From positions 67,962,767-68,026,766 of the forward strand of contig NW_023601433.1 in assembly GCF_014898055.3 (NCBI RefSeq): a stretch of DNA of 64,000 bases, in the 5' to 3' direction. Origin of the DNA: Talpa occidentalis (Eukaryota > Chordata > Mammalia > Eulipotyphla > Talpidae). Positions within the stretch are counted from its first letter, which is position 1; each line of letters opens with the position of its first letter. The notes beneath the pieces are model-generated. The model saw only the letters and a program-made list of their open reading frames with translations, had not been told where the DNA came from and made no database searches. Of the stretch, positions 58,375-64,000 are shown piece by piece. A program made the position numbers and the translations under genes.

Positions 58375-59415
58375 TTTTTAAAATTTATTTTTCCCAACCA
58401 CCATCCCTTATGTTCTTCATCCCTTTCCTTCCCCACCCACCTTCCCCGCCTTAAGTTCAGAGCCGTCAGATGTTTGCTGGTGTCCACTGGTTAAGAGTTT
58501 TACACATCCAGTTGTCTGCTGTATAAATATCTGGTGGACAGTTATGCTGCTTCCAAGTCTGAGCTATGGTAAATAATACTGTTGTGTACATTGTGGAACA
58601 TACGAGTTTTTGTGTAGATGTTTTATGTACTTTGGATATGCACAAGAGTGTCATTGCTAGGTTGTACACCATTTCCATTTTTTGTTTTTTAAGGTAAATC
58701 CAAATTGCTTTTCATAAGGATGCATCAATTTACATTCCCACCAACAGTATAATAGGGTTCTTTTTTTCCGCATCCTCTGTAACACTTGTGGCTGGAGATA
58801 TTTTATTGTGTGCCTTCACATGGGTGGGATGTGTCATCGAATGGTGGTTTTAACTTGCATCTATGTTATTAGGAACAGTGATCCTCATTCATTTTTTGAT
58901 ATGTCTGTTGTTCCTGTGGATATCCTCTGGTGAATTTTCTATTCATATCTGCTGCCTATTTATTAATTGGGTTGTTTATTTTTTATGGTTGTATTGCATT
59001 GGTTTTTAAATATATATTAGATACTAATAATCCCTTATGAGTTATATACCATCTAAATATTTTCTCCCACTTAATGTCTTTTTAATCATCTTTTTTCTTT
59101 CTTTCTCTATACAGAAGCCTTTAAACTTGAGGTAACTACAATTGTTTGTTTTTTAAAATTCCCGCCATAGGGGAAATATCAAAAATATCTTTATATTTTT
59201 ATAAATTTGATATCACGGGATGTATCCCCAATGTTTCCTTCTATGTTGCATGTCTAATATCGACATCTTTCATCCATTTGGAGTGTATTTTTGTGTATGG
59301 AGTTAGCAAGTGATCCAATTTTATTCTTTGATGTGTGGCTTTCCAATAGTCACAGCAACACTTTCTAAAGAGACTGTCCTTTCTCCATTTTATGATTAGA
59401 GCTGCTTTATCATAG
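58375..59415 (-). mobile_element. Old L1, 3' part
   Basis: In reverse it shows the L1 3' UTR (58378-58500) and the ORF2 end. The minus-strand frame 59241-59507 reads RKCCCDYWKATHQRIKLDHL and TPYTKIHSKWMKDVDIR, equivalent to '[24 protein letters not shown]' of the full-length copy. The frames are heavily broken. Confidence 0.85.
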
Positions 59416-60542
59416 ATTAGGTGCTGGTGAGGGAAACACTTTTCAAGAAGGAAAATGAATGCACAGAAAGTAAATGACCAACCCAGCTTGATACAGCCAC
59501 ATGTCATGGAGTGGGCACCCTAGCCAACCCCTCTAGGAGCAAAGCCAAGAGGTCCTGTTTGCACTGTGGAATTAACCCCTATGCCTCTTGTTTGGGGTCC
59601 CTCTGCCCTCGTGTAGCTGTTCAAGTCATCATAAGGAATGATTTAGAGAAAGTCTCTGAAGGCAGGGGCATGGGCTTAATGATGCCCAGAAATCCCCGGC
59701 CACATGAGGTTTTCTTATGATTCTGCCAGCACAGCCAGCCTCTATGGAAACAGGGTCCCATGTGCAGGAAGCCGGGACTGGGCTCCATTTCTTGTCACTG
59801 ATCAGTAGCACATGTTGGGAAAGAGCATAAAAGGAGAGAAACAGATGTTCACCAAGGGCCTGTCTTGCTGATAAGGAGCTCTTGTTGCTTGTCCATCAGT
59901 GTCCCTCATTTGGGCTCAGGGGCCTTCCCAGGAGGTCCAGTGACCAGAGTAAGAACACCGCACTGGACACTCCTCATGCCCTAATCTGCTGGGCTCCAAA
60001 TTCTCTCAGAGTCTACACCCCTCTGTCCCTCTTGGTAGGCGGTGGGTGGAGGCTCTGTTAGGATGGAGGCTGGTTGGGAGGGACCTTTTGGATGGGTTTC
60101 TCCCTCTGAGACTTAGGTCATCTCCTAAAAAAAAAAAAGACTGCTGTCATTTTGATTCCATAATTATTGACTGTGTGAAGAGTTGCTGTAGCAATACTGT
60201 TTCTGCTGCAGGTTAACATAAATTATGCTTGCCGACTTGAAAAAAAAACAAACCTGGACATTTAATTCCCCATCAGACAATTTATATATAGGAAAAGATA
60301 GTACTTACAAATTCTGGCTTTACTATTACTTTTTCAAACTTTTGTTTTGGGTTTGAACATAAAGCAGAGCAGACACTTGTCTAAGGAAGTTTCGTGTCTA
60401 GCACCGGCATCAACAATCATCAACATATGGCTAATCTTGCTTCACTTCCACACCTCCTTCTCCTGCCTTCCTCCACCACTGGGCTATTTTTAAACACTTC
60501 CCAACTATCATCATTTCATCCACAAATACTTCAGTCTGAATC
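59416..60542. other. Intergenic DNA, no gene seen
   Basis: Somewhat GC-richer at 59500-60130, with A-runs at 60128 and 60240. Open frames at 59511-59811 show no known protein. Confidence 0.35.
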
Positions 60543-60557
60543 GCTAACAGATACTTT

Positions 60558-60835
60558 TTTTTTTTTTTTTTAAGATTTTTATTTATTTATTTACACAAGA
60601 ACAGGGGTAAAGGCCAGATTAACGGGAGGGTGAGAGGATTCACCAGAGACAGAGCAGGGAACAGAACAGGCAGACTGACTGAAATACTTTGCTGAGGGGA
60701 GCAACGGGTGAGACAGAAGAGGTCTGCCATATCATGTGGGACCCTTACCTGCTGGCCGGGATCGAACCGGTGCTGCAGAGGCTGCGGACAGCTTCACAGC
60801 GCTGCGCTCAACCACCTGCGCCACCAAGGGAAACC
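60558..60835 (-). mobile_element. SINE, subfamily B, full length
   Basis: It runs from a T-run, 'aagatttttatttatttatttacacaagaacaggggtaaaggcc' to 'gcgccaccaagggaaaccc' (the head is slightly mutated). The B box is visible as GGATCGAACCGG. The perfect TSD ctaacagatactttt lies at 60543-60557 and 60836-60850. Confidence 0.95.
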
Positions 60836-60984
60836 CTAACAGATACTTTTCTTAACTAATGAATAATACATGATAAGAATAAAGGGAGAACTCAATGCAA
60901 ATTCTGCATTTTCCTCAAGTTATTGAAATTGCATCTTTTATTTTTTAATAACATCCGTACTTCAGGCCTTGTTTATATTTTGGC

Positions 60985-61155
60985 TTAAAATAAAATAGCA
61001 CTATGTAGCAGGCCAATGTCCCAAGTACTTTACATGAACCATCTCATTTAATCCTCACAACAACCCTGTGAATTTGATGCTATTATGTCTCATAATGCAG
61101 ATGAGGATTTTGAAATAAGGTAAAAAAAGGTTAGTAACTTGGTCAATATCAAATG
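60985..61155 (-). repeat. MIR SINE relic
   Basis: 'ctatgtagcaggccaatgtcccaagtactttacatgaaccatctcatttaatcctcacaacaaccctgtga' is followed by 'cagatgaggattttgaaataagg' and 'ggttagtaacttggtcaa', the known MIR order. The strand call is uncertain. Confidence 0.75.
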
Positions 61156-61541
61156 CTCAGAATATGTGAATACCTTCTTTTAAGTTCCTAATCAACATCT
61201 ATCTTCCCCCTGAAAGAACAGCGTATATTACTTAATGTGTAGTTTACCAAGCAATGCCTGCTTTCCTGTGCTGTCCTGTGTCCACTCTGAAGACTTGACA
61301 TTAAAACCTTATTAAGCAGAATCAGGTCACTATAAGAAGCAAGCTAGGTGACATAAGATTTATCCTCAAGACAACTACCTTATCTTTATCTTTACAAAGT
61401 GTATTTTCAGCTCTTACATATACAATAATTCCTTACTTAGTGTGGTGGATGGGTTATTGGAAACAGCACCTTTAAGGGAAAAGATGTATATAATGAAACC
61501 AATTTTATCAGAGATTAACTGATGTAAGAATTAAATTTCTG

Positions 61542-61787
61542 GGCCTCCCCAGCAGCACAGCAGGTTGAGTGCAGCGCTTCTGCAGCACGGGTTCAATTCC
61601 TGGCCGGGAGAGATACCCACATGGCATGGTGGACCTCTCCTGTCTTGCCCACTGCTCCCCTCAGCAGTGTTTTCGGTCCGTCTGCCTGTTCTGCTCCCTG
61701 CTCTGTCTCTGGTGAATTCTCTCACCCTCCCATGCCTCTGGTCTGTACCCCAGCTCTTGTATAAATAAATAAATCTTAAAAAAAAAT
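61542..61787 (+). mobile_element. SINE, subfamily B, sense strand
   Basis: It reads 'ggcctccccagcagcacagcaggttgagtgc' with a short deletion before the B box, 'gggttcaattcctggcc', then 'actgctcccctcagcagtg', 'ctctgtctctggtgaattctc' and TAAATAAATAAATCTTAAAAA. The TSD is ttaaatttct. Confidence 0.93.
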
Positions 61788-62102
61788 TTAAATTTCTATG
61801 GCAGATTTCTGGTCACAAAACATCACACAACTTCTAAATAAATCACACAATACTCCTAATATTAAAAAATCATTTGCATTCTTTCATTCCTTTCCAACCT
61901 GCTTTTTCCAGTCCAGGGTCATGAAAAGCTGGTAGCTCAGGCTGCAAGGGAGGAATCAGCCCTGGGCAGCAGACTCTCTGAGTGCACTCACACACATACC
62001 CCACTCAATGGGCAATGTAGACACCAAAGAACCTCACATGCATATCTTTGGGATGTGGGCGGAAACCCCCCCAGATAGTGGACAATATGCAAAATCTGCA
62101 CA
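61788..62102. other. Left flank of repeat copy B
   Basis: 'caatgggcaatgtagacaccaaagaacctcacatgcatatctttgggatgtgggcggaaacc' looks like an ancient dispersed mammalian repeat that runs on into copy B ('gagagtggcccccactagaatctg'). I cannot name the family with certainty. Confidence 0.4.
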
Positions 62103-62382
62103 GAGAGTGGCCCCCACTAGAATCTGTTTTTTCCCCTCTTTACCATTATAAGGAAATCACATAGAATGGAGCAATCTGCTGCATTCTATTAAATCCTAAG
62201 CAATATCTTTCCATGAAACTTTGAAAGTTGAATCCCTGAGCAGCAATGCTGTGAGGAAGACATCCAACTGGGTGATGTTGCTCAACCCCTATGGGCTGTG
62301 GGAGGAGGGCAGGCAGCTGCACCTTAGCTCCTGATGTGTAGTGTTTGCCCATGGAACCTTTGCCATGTTGAATTGCACCTAC

Positions 62383-62526
62383 CTTCTTGCTCGTCTGTTT
62401 CCTTAGCTGCTGGTTTAGCTGTTTGTTCTTTTTCTGGGTCTGAGCACTGAAACTGGCATGTAGTAAGTGTTCAGCAAGTTTTTCCAGATACTGTAATTCC
62501 TGAATTCCTTCAACTTTTCTTTCAAA
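62383..62526 (-). pseudogene. Coding-like relic exon in repeat copy B
   Basis: On the minus strand 48 codons are open from just after a TGA (62527-62529) to a GTAGGT donor. They read FERKVEGIQELQYLEKLAEH and LRKQTSKK at the end, a likely coiled coil. An acceptor-like 'tctgtgttttag' lies upstream. The same TGA occurs in copy A. It looks like an exon of an unrecognised gene that was already dead, or differently framed, before duplication. Confidence 0.35.
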
Positions 62527-63691
62527 TCAAGCAAATAATGAAGTATCTGGCAGTATCTAAAACACAGAATCCATAAAAGCACATAAATCAGAGAAAAGAC
62601 AAAATATGTTTTCAAATTTTTAAATTGAGAAAAAAAGGTGTTCCTGTCTGATTTCCACTATGTCTTCTTAGACTGATAGTATTCAATGTACAATTTTCCA
62701 ATGCCTTTATAGATACAGTCCTTGCAGTTTGTCTTGGAAAAAATTGATACTGTATTATGCTGAAACAATATTTAATACTCAAGAACGTTAAGTTGAATTG
62801 CCTTTACTAATAGTAATTTTAGGCTTGTAAGAAAAATATGGACCAAGAACTGAAAAGATGTAATCAACTCAGTATTAACAGAATGCTCAAGTATGTTCAA
62901 GTCATCAAATATTTTCTTCACATTTAATGGTACAGTGAAAAGTTCATCCAAATTTTCTGAGATTGCTCAGATTTTAAATATTTGGTCTATTGTTCTTACT
63001 ATATTTACCATATCATATGCCAGTTTGTGATTTATAAAATATAATTACTGTACTTAATAGACTAATAGCAATATCAAATTTATACACTGAATTGATACTT
63101 GTTCCTCTTAGATAAGCTTGTGCTTATTTCTGGAATTTATTTCATGTGACAGAAAATATCAAAAGTATATCAAGTGCTGTGTGTTGCGATTTTATTGAAA
63201 ATGATTTTTTAAAATGTAACTGTGTTGCCCCTATATAGTTCAAGCTATTTTCTGAGAAACAGAAATTATCCTAGGCAAGCACTATGTAAAAAATCAGACT
63301 TCTAGTAATTTGCTCAGCTATTTTTTGCTTGATATAAAAATACATAAAAAATGGTAATGTTCAACATATGTCACTCATCACCCATTTTTGTCAAGAAATA
63401 TTCTTAAAATGTGTGTGCATTAGAACAGTCATAATGCAGGGATCGGCTATTCCAGTTCAGTTAACTGGCTTCTTTGCCAACATTGAGAAATTTCTTGAGT
63501 TAATGTGGCTCCCTTTAACCTACCCAATATGGGATAATATTCAAACCTTTCCCATGGGGTTGTAAAGGATGACAAAACATCATTATATTAAATGCTTTGG
63601 AAATAAAATCTCATATCTATGCAGTGATTCAACATTCAAAAAATATTTGATTAGTATTTACTTCTCTACCTTAAAAGTAATCATAGGTGTT

Positions 63692-63982
63692 ATTTTTTTT
63701 TAAAGATTTATTTATTTGTGCATACAAGAACTGGGGTACATACAGGCCAGAGGTATGTGTGTGGGGTGGGGCGTGGTGAGAGGATTCATCAGAGACAGAG
63801 CAGGGAACAGAACAGGCAGACTGAGTGAAATACACTGCTGAGGGGAGCAGCGGGCGAGACAGGAGGGGTCTGCTGTGCCATGTAGGTATCTCACCTGCTG
63901 GCAGGGATCGAACCTGCGCTGCAGAGGCTGCGGACAGCTTCACAGCGCTGGCGCTCAACCGCCTGCGCCACCAGGGGAGGCC
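63692..63982 (-). mobile_element. SINE, subfamily B, inserted in repeat copy B
   Basis: It runs from 'taaagatttatttatttgtgcatacaagaactggggtacatacaggcc' to 'tgcgccaccaggggaggcc', with B box GGATCGAACC. The perfect TSD cataggtgttattt lies on both sides. It is absent from copy A, so it inserted after the two copies separated. Confidence 0.95.
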
Positions 63983-64000
63983 CATAGGTGTTATTTGAAG

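Larger units (their letters stand above)
62103..64000. repeat. Direct repeat copy B (pairs with 1-1735)
   Basis: It matches copy A in order and orientation over its whole length, apart from the L1 fragment present only in A and the SINE at 63692-63982 present only in B. The text after the SINE (cataggtgttatttgaag) still matches copy A at about 1714-1731, so homology probably continues past the window end. Confidence 0.85.

Noticed and set aside
1..64000. CRISPR array, operon or prophage-type system
   Set aside because: The window is mammalian chromosomal DNA; repeats are dispersed retroposons with TSDs, not spaced arrays.

Overview
The window is nuclear DNA of a placental mammal. It has CpG-island promoters, long introns with GT/AG borders, MIR/L2-type ancient repeats, L1 elements of several ages, ERVL-class retrovirus remnants and a lineage-specific tRNA-derived SINE. 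The SINE opens with a ggcctccc(c/t)(g/a)gtggcgcag-type head, carries Pol III A and B boxes, and ends in (TAAA)n-TCTT-A(n), the T+ type of SINE tail. That combination suits a laurasiatherian; a bat is possible, but I cannot prove it from sequence alone. The SINE and L1 copies still have readable target-site duplications (TSDs), so both were active fairly recently.

The only recognisable cellular gene is SPAG6, on the + strand from about 6.7 to 30.4 kb. SPAG6 is an armadillo-repeat protein of the axonemal central apparatus. Its promoter CpG island, a textbook RFX X-box, and exons 1, 2, 3, 5, 7 and the penultimate exon are visible, with conserved phases and mostly good splice sites. Exon 3 has a 1-bp frameshift and the penultimate exon has a CGA-to-TGA-type stop. 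I cannot find exons 4, 6, the exon(s) between 7 and the penultimate one, or the last coding exon. I therefore call this copy a decayed, unitary-type pseudogene unless the assembly is faulty.

Layout: 0-1.7 kb, copy A of a direct repeat. 1.7-6.6 kb, old repeat remnants including an L1 ORF1 piece. 6.7-7.8 kb, SPAG6 CpG island with exons 1 and 2. 8-30.4 kb, SPAG6 intronic DNA full of SINE and L1 insertions plus the other exons. 30.4-34 kb, SINE and L1 DNA. 34.3-36.9 kb, ancient ERVL internal sequence. 37-40 kb, AT-rich DNA with nothing recognised. 40.2-40.7 and 44.5-45.1 kb, two solo-LTR-like elements on either side of an orphan CpG island (42.2-43.7 kb). 45-50 kb, unassigned DNA. 50.9-57.3 kb, a full-length minus-strand L1 with a perfect 15-bp TSD, a YY1 site at its 5' end, and broken ORF1 and ORF2. 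57.3-62.1 kb, old L1, MIR and SINEs. 62.1-64 kb, copy B of the direct repeat.

The points most worth checking are the SPAG6 decay under an intact ciliary promoter, the 62.1-kb-spaced direct repeats at the two window edges, the orphan CpG island, the SINE-like tail on the full-length L1, and the twin-primed L1 at 27 kb. I saw no convincing new multi-gene system.
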